Below are positions 8,932-18,188 of a stretch of DNA of 30,423 nt, piece after piece. The stretch is from positions 1 through 30,423 of the forward strand of contig CAZGQY010000030.1 of NCBI GenBank assembly GCA_964528035.1, given 5' to 3'. This stretch comes from CAZGQY01 sp964528035 (GTDB taxonomy: Bacteria; Pseudomonadota; Gammaproteobacteria; Methylococcales; UBA1147). How positions within the stretch are numbered: the stretch's first letter is position 1; each line of letters begins with the position of its first letter. The position numbers and the translations under genes are program-made. The notes beneath the pieces were generated by a model. That model had not been told where the DNA came from. It saw only the letters and a list, made by a program, of their open reading frames with translations, and searched no databases.

Positions 8932-9429
8932 GCATGAAACTCGCTGAGTGGATACATGGAGATTCTACTAAATTTCATAGGCAAAATGTCGCTTATCTTG
9001 ATAGTATTTAACATTGAGTTCCGGGTGTTTTGCAGCTATCGTATTAAGTGAGGGGGCTGTCGGAAAATAGAGAGTCTGTAGGGGAATAGTGGATTTTGGG
9101 TCATTTTTACGATTAAAAATTGTTATAAGGTGACAGAAATCCTCCTTTTTTAATCGAGTTGTAGCCTCAACACTACATTCCCTCGTATTGGCTTCTATTC
9201 TTGGATAACCTAGTGGAAGTCTGTTAAAGAATGGACTGAATTTACGGCGAACGGTCTTGATTGGCCGGATTTTTCGATCATTTTTTTTACACAGTTAAAC
9301 CTTTTAGCTCAAAATGGTCGTATAATCTGGTTCGACTCAGGTCTTTTTTCGCCAGGTGAGGACGGTTCGTCGGCAGTTTTCAGAACCGTTTGTAGAATTA
9401 TTGGCTACCAGAAACAACCGGGCGATTTG
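8932..9429. other. upstream region and leader of clpS
   Basis: No gene is visible in this stretch; cspD, often found beside clpS, is absent. A TATAAT at 9321-9326 without a good -35 box is the best clpS promoter candidate. The leader then has a 7-bp stem (ACGGTTC at 9362-9368, GAACCGT at 9383-9389) about 40 bases before the start codon. Confidence 0.4.
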
Positions 9430-9753
9430 ATGACACAGAATAGTGAAGACGACATTTTTAATAATGATCTTGCGGTTCAGGAGCAGAAACCCAAGCTAAA
9501 ACGTCCGTCACTATATAAGGTAATATTACTGAACGACGATTTTACGCCGATGGAGTTTGTCGTTGATGTATTGAAGACTTTTTTCGGTATGAATGACGAG
9601 AAGGCGACTCAGGTGATGCTGCATGTTCATACTCGAGGTGTAGGTATTTGCGGCGTGTTTTCCAGGGACATTGCGGAAACAAAAGTTGAGCTGGTGAATG
9701 ATTATTCCAGAAAAAACCAGCATCCGTTATTGTGTACATTGGAAGAAGATTAG
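9430..9753 (+). CDS. clpS: ATP-dependent Clp protease adaptor ClpS
   Basis: ClpS is the N-recognin: it binds N-terminal Leu, Phe, Tyr or Trp and hands the protein to ClpA. The 107-residue product has a disordered N-terminal tail that engages ClpA, then the core YKVILLNDDFTPMEF. Pocket residues N35, D36 and H67 match E. coli N34, D35 and H66, and the C-terminus HPLLCTLEED is typical. An in-frame TTG lies directly before the chosen ATG. It is followed by clpA after eight bases, so the pair is one transcript. The transferases that make its substrates, Aat and Bpt, lie just beyond clpA on the opposite strand. Confidence 0.96.
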   Translation: MTQNSEDDIFNNDLAVQEQKPKLKRPSLYKVILLNDDFTPMEFVVDVLKTFFGMNDEKATQVMLHVHTRGVGICGVFSRDIAETKVELVNDYSRKNQHPLLCTLEED

Positions 9754-9761
9754 GTTTTGTC

Positions 9762-12020
9762 ATGTTAAGCAAAGAATTAGAACAAACATTAAATTATGCG
9801 TTTAAAAACGCTCACGACAAACATCATGAATTTATAACTGTCGAGCATCTTTTATTGGCAATGCTTGAAAATGTTGCCGCAATTGATGTACTAAATGGTT
9901 GTGGGGGGGATATCGATGCATTGCGTAAAGAACTTTCCGGTTTTTTGGAGCAAACGACACCCTTGATTCCGTCGTCGGTTGATCGTGAAACGCAACCGAC
10001 ACTGGGATTTCAACGCGTATTGCAGCGCGCAGTCTTTCACGTTCAGTCATCTGGCAAAAAGGAAGTCACTGGTGCCAATATATTGGTGGCAATATTCAGT
10101 GAACAGGACTCTCACGCGGTTTATTTGCTGAATAAGCAGAATATGACGCGATTGGACGTGGTGAACTACATTTCGCATGGAATTTCCAAGATATCAGAAG
10201 ATAATTCCGAAGATGTCAAGCGACTCTCTGATGAAGAACCGGAGAATAAAAATGCCGACCATCCGCTGGAAAAATATGCGACAAACCTGAATGAAGTCGC
10301 TCGACAGGGTCGAATCGATCCATTAATTGGGCGGATGGATGAAATTGAACGTACTGTTCAGGTTTTGTGTCGCAGGCGTAAAAATAACCCACTTCTAGTG
10401 GGTGAGGCTGGCGTTGGCAAAACAGCGATTGCTGAAGGACTGGCCAAAAAAATTGTCGAAGAAGATATTCCTGATGTTCTTAGAGATAGTGTGATATACG
10501 CACTTGACCTGGGTGCCCTGGTTGCGGGAACAAAATACAGAGGTGATTTTGAAAAGCGTTTAAAGACGTTGGTTTCCGAATTGAAAAAGAAACCGAATTC
10601 GATATTATTTATCGACGAAATTCACACACTAATTGGGGCGGGGTCAGCCTCGGGCGGTGTTATGGACGCATCCAACCTGATCAAACCAGTACTCGCATCC
10701 GGAGCAATTCGGTGTATGGGTTCAACCACGTATAGCGAATACAGAGGTATATTCGAGAAAGATCACGCATTAGCCCGACGTTTCCAGAAGATTGATATAC
10801 CCGAGCCATCCGTAGAAGAGACCTTTGAGATTTTAAAAGGACTTAGAACACGGTTTGAAGAACATCACAGTATAAAATACACCATTGATGGTTTACGCAG
10901 TGCGGCTGAACTTTCTGATCGGTATATCAATGACAGACAGCTGCCGGATAAAGCCATTGATGTGATCGACGAGGCGGGAGCCGGTCAGCGTTTGCTTGCA
11001 GAAGAGGAGCGTAAAAAGGAAATTGGGATTTCAGAAATCGAGCGAATTGTTTCGAAAATCGCACGAATACCGCCTAAATCGGTTTCGTCTGACGATAAGG
11101 AACAGCTACGGGATTTGGAGAAAAATTTGAAAATGCTGGTTTTCGGACAAGACGAAGCGATTTCGTCTTTATCGTCTGCCATCAAACTGGCCAGAGCCGG
11201 ACTGGGCGATGAGCAAAAGACGATTGGCGCGTTTTTGTTTGCGGGTCCAACGGGTGTTGGAAAAACAGAAGTAACCCGCCAGCTTGCGACTGTATTGGGG
11301 ATTGAATTGATTCGATTCGATATGTCTGAATATATGGAGCGGCATACTGTATCCAGATTGATCGGTGCACCACCGGGTTATGTGGGATTTGATCAGGGCG
11401 GTTTATTGACAGAAGAGGTCAGTAAACATCCTCATGCAGTACTGTTACTCGACGAAATAGAAAAAGCCCACCCCGACGTGTTTAACCTGCTGTTGCAAGT
11501 TATGGATCATGGAACACTCACAGATAATAATGGTCGTCGCGCGGATTTTCGCAATATAATCCTGGTTATGACCACAAATGCCGGGGCTGCTGAAGGCAGC
11601 CGTGCGTCGATAGGGTTTACTGTGCAGAATCACGCCAGTGATAGCATGCAGGTCATTAATAAATTATTTACTCCTGAATTTCGAAATCGGCTTGATGGGA
11701 TCATTCAATTTAAACCTTTGGAGTTTGATATTATTTGCAATGTGGTCGATAAGTTTATTTTTGAACTGGAATCTCAATTGCAGGAAAACAATGTGACCCT
11801 GGTTTTAGAGCCGGAAGCGCGTGAATGGCTGGCTGAACACGGCTGTGATCCGACAATGGGCGCACGACCCATGCGACGAGTTATACAGGAGAATGTCAAA
11901 AAGCCGCTCGCTGAGGAATTGTTGTTCGGTAAGTTGTCCCGGGGTGGAAAAGTACGTTTGTACGTGGACGGCGGTGAATTGATGACCGCTATAGAGAGTA
12001 CAGAACTTGCCATTCCATAA
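9762..12020 (+). CDS. clpA: ClpA, unfoldase of the ClpAP protease
   Basis: ClpA is the hexameric AAA+ unfoldase that feeds proteins to ClpP. From ATG at 9762 the product is 752 residues, normal for the family. Order: N-domain (about 1-145, binds ClpS); acidic linker; D1 with Walker A GEAGVGKT at 214-221 and Walker B ILFIDEIH at 281-288; D2 with Walker A GPTGVGKT at 495-502 and Walker B LLLDEIE at 561-567; IGF at 617-619, the loop that docks on ClpP; and the C-terminal D2 small domain. The absence of a ClpB-type coiled-coil middle domain separates it from ClpB. An upstream GTG inside clpS would add ten unlikely residues. The gene ends eight bases from convergent infA. Confidence 0.97.
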   Translation: MLSKELEQTLNYAFKNAHDKHHEFITVEHLLLAMLENVAAIDVLNGCGGDIDALRKELSGFLEQTTPLIPSSVDRETQPTLGFQRVLQRAVFHVQSSGKKEVTGANILVAIFSEQDSHAVYLLNKQNMTRLDVVNYISHGISKISEDNSEDVKRLSDEEPENKNADHPLEKYATNLNEVARQGRIDPLIGRMDEIERTVQVLCRRRKNNPLLVGEAGVGKTAIAEGLAKKIVEEDIPDVLRDSVIYALDLGALVAGTKYRGDFEKRLKTLVSELKKKPNSILFIDEIHTLIGAGSASGGVMDASNLIKPVLASGAIRCMGSTTYSEYRGIFEKDHALARRFQKIDIPEPSVEETFEILKGLRTRFEEHHSIKYTIDGLRSAAELSDRYINDRQLPDKAIDVIDEAGAGQRLLAEEERKKEIGISEIERIVSKIARIPPKSVSSDDKEQLRDLEKNLKMLVFGQDEAISSLSSAIKLARAGLGDEQKTIGAFLFAGPTGVGKTEVTRQLATVLGIELIRFDMSEYMERHTVSRLIGAPPGYVGFDQGGLLTEEVSKHPHAVLLLDEIEKAHPDVFNLLLQVMDHGTLTDNNGRRADFRNIILVMTTNAGAAEGSRASIGFTVQNHASDSMQVINKLFTPEFRNRLDGIIQFKPLEFDIICNVVDKFIFELESQLQENNVTLVLEPEAREWLAEHGCDPTMGARPMRRVIQENVKKPLAEELLFGKLSRGGKVRLYVDGGELMTAIESTELAIP

Positions 12021-12028
12021 GGGTGTGA

Positions 12029-12247
12029 TTAACGCATACGGAAAGTAATGCGGCCTTTTGTTAAATCGTAGGGCGTCATCTCGACTTTGACTCGATCGCC
12101 GGTAAGAATGCGTATGTAGTGCTTGCGCATTTTCCCGGAAATGTGGGCGGTGACGACGTGGCCATTGTCCAGTTCAACACGGAACATAGTGTTGGGTAAG
12201 GTTTCAATAACTTTCCCCTCCATTTCTATTTGATCTTCTTTTGCCAT
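12029..12247 (-). CDS. infA: translation initiation factor IF-1
   Basis: IF-1 occupies the ribosomal A site during initiation with IF-2 and IF-3. The 72-residue product is exactly family length and forms one S1/OB fold: MAKEDQIEMEGKV at the start, GHVVTAHISGKMRKHYIRI in the middle, and PYDLTKGRITFR at the end. It lies between clpA and the bpt-aat pair, the standard place in Pseudomonas relatives. It is convergent with clpA, and 78 bases separate it from bpt. Confidence 0.98.
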   Translation of the reverse strand: MAKEDQIEMEGKVIETLPNTMFRVELDNGHVVTAHISGKMRKHYIRILTGDRVKVEMTPYDLTKGRITFRMR

Positions 12248-12325
12248 TTCAGTTCTCTAATATTTTTATTCTTTGATTTCGATTTAGGGCGAGGCTCATA
12301 GTAAACTGATCAATGGTAACATAAA

Positions 12326-13030
12326 CTACCCTGGCTCGATCAAGCCCCAGCGACCGTTTTTATAGGCTTCTGTTGGTTTGTACTGATTTTTATAGGACAT
12401 TTTTCTGCAGGATGGTATCCAATAACCGAGGTACAGCAATGATTTGCTGGCGCGTCGTGCCAATTCTATTTCCCAGAGAATTGCATAACTGCCAAGACTT
12501 CGGTTTTTCATCTCCGGGTCGAAAAACGTGTATACGCTGGATAATGCATCTTCGAAATAGTCAACGACTGCAACAGCGACGATTTGTGACTCCAGACTGA
12601 ATTCATAAAATCGAGTATCGGACCAGGGGCTGCTCAAAAACTGAATATATTCATCCTGGCTGGATTGAGCCATGTTGCCACCCGAGTGGCGAATGTTCTG
12701 GTAACGAAGGTAGAGTTCATAGTGCGCCTGTTCGAAGCGAGCAGGTTTTTCCGTAACCAATAAATCACTGTTTTTTATCCAGGTACGGCGTTGAATTCTC
12801 GAAGGCTTGAAATCTGCTGTGTGTATGCGAACCGGGGTGCATGCATCGCATTGACTGCAGTGCGGGCGATACATTTGATCTCCGCTGCGGCGAAACCCAT
12901 GTTGAATGAGTAAAGAATAGCTTTGGTTGTAGTCGTTATTATTGGAGATCAGAAAGGCGGATTGAGCTGATTGTTCAGCCAGGTATTCACACGGATGCGG
13001 TTCGGACAGAATAAATTTAAATTCATTCAT
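12326..13030 (-). CDS. bpt: aspartate/glutamate leucyltransferase
   Basis: Bpt transfers leucine from Leu-tRNA to proteins with N-terminal Asp or Glu, turning them into ClpS substrates. The 234-residue product has the ATE-type fold. C14 and the CxxCxxC cluster (C58, C61, C64, in HCSQCDACTPVRI) fit the cysteines of the arginyltransferase-like N-terminal domain. The second half holds the acyltransferase core, with YTFFDPEMKNRSLGSYAILWEI. It overlaps aat by four bases and so is translationally coupled. Bacterial members are mostly Bpt (Leu) rather than arginyltransferases; this assignment follows the family. Confidence 0.93.
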   Translation of the reverse strand: MNEFKFILSEPHPCEYLAEQSAQSAFLISNNNDYNQSYSLLIQHGFRRSGDQMYRPHCSQCDACTPVRIHTADFKPSRIQRRTWIKNSDLLVTEKPARFEQAHYELYLRYQNIRHSGGNMAQSSQDEYIQFLSSPWSDTRFYEFSLESQIVAVAVVDYFEDALSSVYTFFDPEMKNRSLGSYAILWEIELARRASKSLLYLGYWIPSCRKMSYKNQYKPTEAYKNGRWGLIEPG

Positions 13031-13734
13031 GATGACTTTGATGGGTCAGAGATCCAGGCGCCATTTGAGACAGTCCGGGGGCAATGTTTGTCTATCAGGC
13101 GAATAAAATTGTCGCGGCAAATATTTTTTGCGCCAAAGCTTTCGAGGTGATTGGTATGAACCTGGCAATCAATAAGTGCGTATCCCCAATTGGTTAAATT
13201 TTTTGCAAGAACTGCGAAGGCTGCTTTCGATGCGTTACTGCGCCGAAAAAACATGGATTCGCCGAAAAATACCTGGCCAATGGCTACGCCATACAACCCA
13301 CCTGCCAGTTCGCTCTGGTACCAGGCTTCTACGGAATGAGCAAAATGCAGACGATGAAGTTCTGAATAGGCGGTACTCATACTGTCAGTAATCCAACTCT
13401 CGTTGCGTTTATTTCCCGGTGATGCACAGGCCTGGATAACTCTGTCGAAGGCTCGGTCAAATGTAATGACATATTCTTCTCTGTTCAATATTTTCCTTAA
13501 GCTGCGCGATATTTTTATTGTCTCCGGACGAAGCACAAGTCTTGGATCCGGAGACCACCAAAGTATAGGGTCTTCGGCATTAAACCAGGGAAATATTCCA
13601 TGTCTGTAAGCATTGATTAAGCGTTCGGGTGATAGGCAACCACCTATAGCCAACAGACCATCAGGTTCTTGCAGCGCGTTATTTGTTCGCGGAAATGCTT
13701 GTCTGGGTTTTGTTGGATCAAGTAGGGTCAACAT
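13027..13734 (-). CDS. aat: leucyl/phenylalanyl-tRNA--protein transferase
   Basis: Aat adds Leu or Phe from charged tRNA to proteins with N-terminal Lys or Arg, creating type 2 N-degrons read by ClpS. The product has 235 residues, full length. The family block GLLAIGGCLSPERLINAYR, then HGIFPWF and WWSPDPR, lies in the first 70 residues. The catalytic GNAT-like part has GGLYGVAIGQVFFGESMFF and ALIDCQVHTNHLESFGA. It is the first gene of the aat-bpt pair. A gap of about 100 bases to the divergent M50 protease gene must hold its promoter. Confidence 0.96.
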   Translation of the reverse strand: MLTLLDPTKPRQAFPRTNNALQEPDGLLAIGGCLSPERLINAYRHGIFPWFNAEDPILWWSPDPRLVLRPETIKISRSLRKILNREEYVITFDRAFDRVIQACASPGNKRNESWITDSMSTAYSELHRLHFAHSVEAWYQSELAGGLYGVAIGQVFFGESMFFRRSNASKAAFAVLAKNLTNWGYALIDCQVHTNHLESFGAKNICRDNFIRLIDKHCPRTVSNGAWISDPSKSS

Positions 13735-13833
13735 TTTTGTCGATTGTATGGATAACTCGTTATTGTGTCATTTAATTAGAGTGGTTGGTATTTATTCAGC
13801 ATGTCGTCGGGAAAATTCCGATATAATCAGGTC

Positions 13834-14499
13834 ATGGAAAACATTAGTTTGATTCAACAAATTTCGGTGGCATTGTTGCCGCTTGTCTTTGCCATTACAT
13901 TACATGAATATGCGCACGGTTGGGCGGCAAAAAAACTGGGTGATACGACTGCGGAAAAATCCGGTCGCCTGACTATGAACCCAATTAATCACATTGATCC
14001 TGTAGGAACTGTGTTAGTTCCTGGGTTACTGATTTTAACCGGGTATTTGTCAGGGGGTGTGGGGTTTATTTTCGGTTGGGCGAAGCCAGTGCCTGTCGAC
14101 TGGAGTATGCTTGGAAATCCCAAGCGGGATATGGCGTTTGTTGCTGTTGCCGGTCCTGTTGCCAATTTAATAATGGCCATTTTATGGGCTATGGTGGCTA
14201 AAATTGCGATTTTGCTTCAGTCTCCTTTTGCAAGTGATGCGATGCTTTTCATGGGAGGTATTGGCATAAGCCTAAATTTGATTTTCATGCTACTGAATCT
14301 TTTACCAATACTCCCGCTTGATGGGGGACGGATACTTGTCAGTATTTTGCCGGGTCCATTGGCGTGGAAATTCAGCCAGAGCGAACCCTATGGCATGTTT
14401 ATACTTATCGGTTTACTTGCGACAGGCATTCTGAGTTCTGTGCTCAGTTATCCTTTGCCTGCATTGCAACAATTGGTTGCTGCAATCGCCGGCCTGTAG
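13834..14499 (+). CDS. site-2 protease family (M50) membrane protein
   Basis: This is an intramembrane zinc metalloprotease of the short, PDZ-less type. Starting at ATG 13834 gives 221 residues; the ORF extends 11 codons further up, but those include what looks like promoter sequence (TATAAT at 13822-13827). The zinc motif HEYAH is at 24-28 in the first helix, and the second ligand motif LDGG is at 162-165 in PILPLDGGRIL. GPVANL at 107-112 marks the conserved third helix. The natural substrate is unknown. Seven bases separate it from scpA, and this M50-scpA-scpB-rluB order is common in Gammaproteobacteria. Confidence 0.92.
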   Translation: MENISLIQQISVALLPLVFAITLHEYAHGWAAKKLGDTTAEKSGRLTMNPINHIDPVGTVLVPGLLILTGYLSGGVGFIFGWAKPVPVDWSMLGNPKRDMAFVAVAGPVANLIMAILWAMVAKIAILLQSPFASDAMLFMGGIGISLNLIFMLLNLLPILPLDGGRILVSILPGPLAWKFSQSEPYGMFILIGLLATGILSSVLSYPLPALQQLVAAIAGL

Positions 14500-14506
14500 T
14501 TGCAAA

Positions 14507-15340
14507 ATGCAGGAAGAATTATTGTCGACCAATGATAAAGGGATTGGGAGGCTGTCTGAGAACAGAGGGTCTCCTGCTGTCCCACTTGTTTGTGGGTCGC
14601 CGTTCACAGAAATTCCGGAGGATTTATATATTCCACCGGATGCTTTGGAAGTCATACTTGAGACATTTGAGGGTCCTCTGGATTTATTGCTTTATCTGAT
14701 TAAGCGTCAAAAATTCGACATATTAGATATTCCAGTGGCTTCAATTACCGCACAGTATGTTAGCTACATAGAAATGATGCAAGAAATGCGGATTGAAATT
14801 GCTGCAGAATATCTGGTGATGGCCGCGGTGCTTGCTGAGATTAAATCTCAACTGCTGCTGCCTCGACCCAAGCTTTCTGAAGCAGATGAATTATTGGATC
14901 CCCGTGCTGAATTATTGCGTCGATTGCAGGAATATGAGCGTTTTAAAGATGCTGCAGAACGGATTGATAATTTACCCAGGGAAGGCCGGGACATATTTGT
15001 TTCTCAGGTCTGTACGGATAGCGTCGAAATTGTAAAGACGCAGCCGCAGGTGGATTTACGAGCTGTAGTCCTGGCATTTCAGGATGTGTTGCAAAGGACG
15101 CAGCAACTGGCTCACCATCATGTCTATCGAGAGCCATTGTCGGTTAGAGAAAGAATGTCTGCGATTCTTCAACAGTTGGATCCATCTGACTTTTTAGCAT
15201 TTGAGAGGTTGTTTTTGATTAGCGAAGGTCGTCAGGGAGTTGTGGTTTCATTTTTGGCTATTCTGGAGCTTTGTAAAGAAGGCCTGATTGAGATCACCCA
15301 GGTGGAGCCGTTTGCGGATTTAAAGGTTAAAACACTTTAG
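14507..15340 (+). CDS. scpA: segregation and condensation protein A
   Basis: ScpA is the kleisin of the Smc-ScpAB condensin; it bridges the two Smc heads and organises the chromosome. With ATG at 14507 the product has 277 residues. The N-terminal family block is LETFEGPLDLLLYLIKRQKFDILDIPV, read in parts near residues 45-70. The middle is rich in leucine and charged residues, and the C-terminal winged helix includes FLAILELCKEGLIEI. About 35 extra residues precede the kleisin block and look unstructured. ScpB follows after eight bases. The matching smc gene is not in the window. Confidence 0.92.
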   Translation: MQEELLSTNDKGIGRLSENRGSPAVPLVCGSPFTEIPEDLYIPPDALEVILETFEGPLDLLLYLIKRQKFDILDIPVASITAQYVSYIEMMQEMRIEIAAEYLVMAAVLAEIKSQLLLPRPKLSEADELLDPRAELLRRLQEYERFKDAAERIDNLPREGRDIFVSQVCTDSVEIVKTQPQVDLRAVVLAFQDVLQRTQQLAHHHVYREPLSVRERMSAILQQLDPSDFLAFERLFLISEGRQGVVVSFLAILELCKEGLIEITQVEPFADLKVKTL

Positions 15341-15348
15341 TCAATATT

Positions 15349-15933
15349 GTGGATATACAGGGAATTGTTGAAGCATTATTGTTTGCATCCGATAAGCCAC
15401 TTAGCATCGTGCAACTACAAAATTGTTTTCCCGCAAGTACTCAACCGGAGAAATCGGACATTCGTGCAGCGATAGAGGGAATTACAGAGGACTATAGCAA
15501 TCGCCCGATTGAACTTGTTGCAGTTGCGACAGGATACCGGTTTCAGGCTCGAACAGAATATTCCCCCTGGATTGCAAAACTGTTTGCAGAGCGACCACCT
15601 AAATATTCACGGGCATTACTGGAAACACTCGCCATCATTGCCTACAGGCAACCCACAACGCGCGGTGGAATTGAGGAAATTCGAGGTGTAAACGTTAGTA
15701 GTAATATAATTCGTACATTGATGGAGCGGGATTGGATTCGAGTGATCGGTCATAAAGAAGTTCCGGGAAAACCGGCTTTATTCGCAACGACCAAGGTATT
15801 TTTGGACTATTTTAATCTTAAAGCCCTGAGTGATCTCCCTCAATTGGAAGAAATTAAACTGACCGAAGATTTGTTTTTGGCGGAACAAAGATTATCGAGT
15901 AAACCTGACATAAAAGATGAAGCCGCGATATAA
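15349..15933 (+). CDS. scpB: segregation and condensation protein B
   Basis: ScpB dimers bind the middle of ScpA in the Smc complex. The 194-residue product starts at GTG (15349) with DIQGIVEALLFASDKPLS, the typical N-terminus. Two winged-helix domains follow; the family block ALLETLAIIAYRQPTTRGGIEEIRGV lies at about 84-110. It overlaps the start of rluB by 17 bases. The GTG is the only sensible start because it gives the family N-terminus right after the scpA stop. Confidence 0.94.
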   Translation: MDIQGIVEALLFASDKPLSIVQLQNCFPASTQPEKSDIRAAIEGITEDYSNRPIELVAVATGYRFQARTEYSPWIAKLFAERPPKYSRALLETLAIIAYRQPTTRGGIEEIRGVNVSSNIIRTLMERDWIRVIGHKEVPGKPALFATTKVFLDYFNLKALSDLPQLEEIKLTEDLFLAEQRLSSKPDIKDEAAI

Positions 15934-16738
15934 AAAAAACCGATCTAAAAATACTCTGCGTACTAAAGTCGTAGAAAAGGAATCTGCGGAACGTATTCAA
16001 AAGGTGCTAGCCCGAGCGGGTTTGGGTTCTCGTCGTCAGATCGAAGAATGGATTGGCCAGGGAAAATTACGCGTTAACGGCAAAGTGGCTCAGTTAGGTG
16101 ATCGTTTACGGCTTTCTGATCGTGTTGCGCTGAATGGTCGGCCAGTGGATTTTGCAAAAAGGATTAATGTATCGACACGTGTATTGATTTATTACAAACC
16201 AACCGGAGAAGTGGTTACCCGGCGTGATCCTGAGGGACGGGCGGTAATTTTTACACAACTGCCAAAGTTGAAACTGGGCCGGTGGATCGCTGTTGGGCGT
16301 CTGGATATCAATACTCAGGGATTGTTATTGGTCACCAATAATGGAGAGTTGGCAAACCGGCTGATGCACCCATCGCATAGCGTCGAACGTGAATATATGG
16401 TGCGCATATTAGGTCGGCCCAGCGATTCTGTTATACAGCAATTAAAGCAGGGTGTTCAATTGGAGGATGGATTGGCCAGCTTCGGGCAACTATCTGAGGG
16501 TCGGGGTGAGGGTGCGAATCGATGGTTTCGCGTGACTGTGCAGCAAGGTCGAAACCGAATCGTGCGGCGCCTGTGGGAATCTCAGGGATTCAAAGTGAAT
16601 CGATTGATTCGAGTGAGGTACGGGGATGTTGTTTTACCCGAGCGGCTGAGACCACGAGTATTCTACGAACTCAGCGACATAGAAAGGGCTACACTGCTGG
16701 AATCAGTAGATATGAAAGAAATTGTTTCCAGCAGGTAG
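15917..16738 (+). CDS. rluB: 23S rRNA pseudouridine(2605) synthase
   Basis: RluB makes pseudouridine 2605 in 23S rRNA. The 273-residue product has a basic tail, an S4 RNA-binding domain at about 25-80 (RIQKVLARAGLGSRRQIEEWI) and the RsuA/RluB catalytic domain with D130 in VGRLDINTQGLLLVTN. The sequence MHPSHSVEREYMVRI and the Arg-rich GRNRIVRRLWESQGFKVNRL are characteristic. It overlaps scpB, so the last two genes are coupled. It converges on the diguanylate cyclase gene with a 46-base gap that lacks a clear terminator. Confidence 0.93.
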   Translation: MKPRYKKNRSKNTLRTKVVEKESAERIQKVLARAGLGSRRQIEEWIGQGKLRVNGKVAQLGDRLRLSDRVALNGRPVDFAKRINVSTRVLIYYKPTGEVVTRRDPEGRAVIFTQLPKLKLGRWIAVGRLDINTQGLLLVTNNGELANRLMHPSHSVEREYMVRILGRPSDSVIQQLKQGVQLEDGLASFGQLSEGRGEGANRWFRVTVQQGRNRIVRRLWESQGFKVNRLIRVRYGDVVLPERLRPRVFYELSDIERATLLESVDMKEIVSSR

Positions 16739-16784
16739 CCAACCAACACTCAAGGTACAACATACAACTCGTCGAAAAATCGTT

Positions 16785-17678
16785 TTAATCCAGGGAACTG
16801 AATACCAGGTTACGGCCATTTGATTTGGCTTTGTACATGGCTTTATCTGCATTCTGTAGCAGAACATCCGCGGCAATATCTTGTTTCAAGGAGGCAACTC
16901 CAAGGCTGGCAGTGACCGACAAAGTATCTGAATTCCAGTCTATAAATGTCGATTCAATTGCGTGGCGGACTCTTTCGGCCAGCAGACGGGCTCCATTTGG
17001 GCCGGTATTACTTAAAATCACCACGAATTCTTCGCCGCCGTAGCGAAAAATCATGTCGCAGGCTCTAACCGTTGATTTAATACAGGAGGCAACTGATTGC
17101 AGCACCTTGTCACCGCAGGCATGTCCATAGTTATCGTTTATTGATTTGAAATAGTCTATATCCAGTAACATCACCGATAATGGAGTGTCCTGTCGAATCG
17201 CGAGCTGGCATTCGTGATTGATGCAATCATCCATTGCGACACGATTATTGACATTGGTTAGTGGGTCCGTGTGCGCAGAGCTGAGTGCCTGCAGATATAA
17301 AAATGCATTTCTAAGAGGGTATACCAGGCAGCAGAGGATGGTTTCGACTCGGCTAATTTCAATGTCGGTGAATCGTTGGCGTCGCATCAGCTTCAATTCA
17401 CCCAGGTCTTCATTTTCGACAATCAAACGAAAGCTGCATGAATGGTGTGCTGTACTGCCACCAGAAAGATCCAGACCTTTATTTTCGTTGGTATAGGTAT
17501 AACCGTTATGGCTGGTTATTTCCTGAATGGTGTTACTGAATAATTCCAATAATTGTTCAATGTTTAGCGTTGTTTGCAACACATTGGAAATTTCCCAGCG
17601 CTGGTGGCGAATCGTATTGTCCTGCTGAAGCGCAGGGTGCGGCCGTATATTAGTGGCCTGAGCGGTATCTTGATTCAT
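16785..17678 (-). CDS. diguanylate cyclase with GAF-like N-terminus
   Basis: This enzyme should make cyclic di-GMP from two GTP. Of its 297 residues, about 25-130 look like a small GAF-like sensor with no membrane segment, and about 135-297 form the GGDEF domain. The active-site loop is GGEEF at 214-218, metal ligands include the LDIDYFKSIND block, and the allosteric I-site RACD sits at 205-208, exactly five residues before GGEEF, so product inhibition is expected. The protein is therefore a soluble, probably active and feedback-controlled cyclase. The sensory ligand is unknown. It is a single gene convergent with rluB. Confidence 0.93.
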   Translation of the reverse strand: MNQDTAQATNIRPHPALQQDNTIRHQRWEISNVLQTTLNIEQLLELFSNTIQEITSHNGYTYTNENKGLDLSGGSTAHHSCSFRLIVENEDLGELKLMRRQRFTDIEISRVETILCCLVYPLRNAFLYLQALSSAHTDPLTNVNNRVAMDDCINHECQLAIRQDTPLSVMLLDIDYFKSINDNYGHACGDKVLQSVASCIKSTVRACDMIFRYGGEEFVVILSNTGPNGARLLAERVRHAIESTFIDWNSDTLSVTASLGVASLKQDIAADVLLQNADKAMYKAKSNGRNLVFSSLD

Positions 17679-18188
17679 AAATTTGCCTTTCGTCGTGTCT
17701 GGATATCGGAACGAATCATCTTTCAGCTAAATACAAGCTAATAGCATGCCATAATAAAAATGTATTAATAACCAACAGGATAGAATTGAACGATATCGAT
17801 AATAACGATATGTGACATTAAATTGACGCAAAAACCGGAAGGAAATTGCCAGACCGGCGGTTTATTACCGCGAGAGTTTGGTTTAATTCAGTGGTATATA
17901 GAAATGTAGCTTAACGATAGTTGTTTTGCTCATTCAAGGACTGGATTTCCATCGCTAACCGCCATGGAGAGTGAAACGAAGGCGGTTAGTCCCCGGTAGC
18001 GATCAGGCCGCACTGGGGCAATATTGGTTGTCGCGTAGGCGAGTCGATTTTGGAGACTGGGACGTCCCAAAATCTTTCACGAGGTAGCGACTCGCTTAAC
18101 CACTCTCGTTTAATATCTGAACCTAAAATTCACTCGGTGTGGTTTCTGATCTATGTACGAAATACCATTCTTTCATTTTTCACTGATT
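17679..18188. other. gene-free stretch with palindromes
   Basis: I find no gene. It holds a perfect 9-bp inverted repeat (CTAACCGCC at 17955-17963, GGCGGTTAG at 17981-17989) and a nested palindrome described separately. The part next to 17678 should contain the promoter of the cyclase gene, but I cannot pick one out with confidence. Confidence 0.4.
18039..18095. repeat. nested palindrome
   Basis: Outer arms GCGAGTCG (18039-18046) and CGACTCGC (18088-18095) enclose inner arms GATTTTGG (18046-18053) and CCAAAATC (18067-18074). No T run follows, so it is not a standard terminator. It could be a third family of short mobile palindromes in this genome, but no second copy is in the window. Confidence 0.5.
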
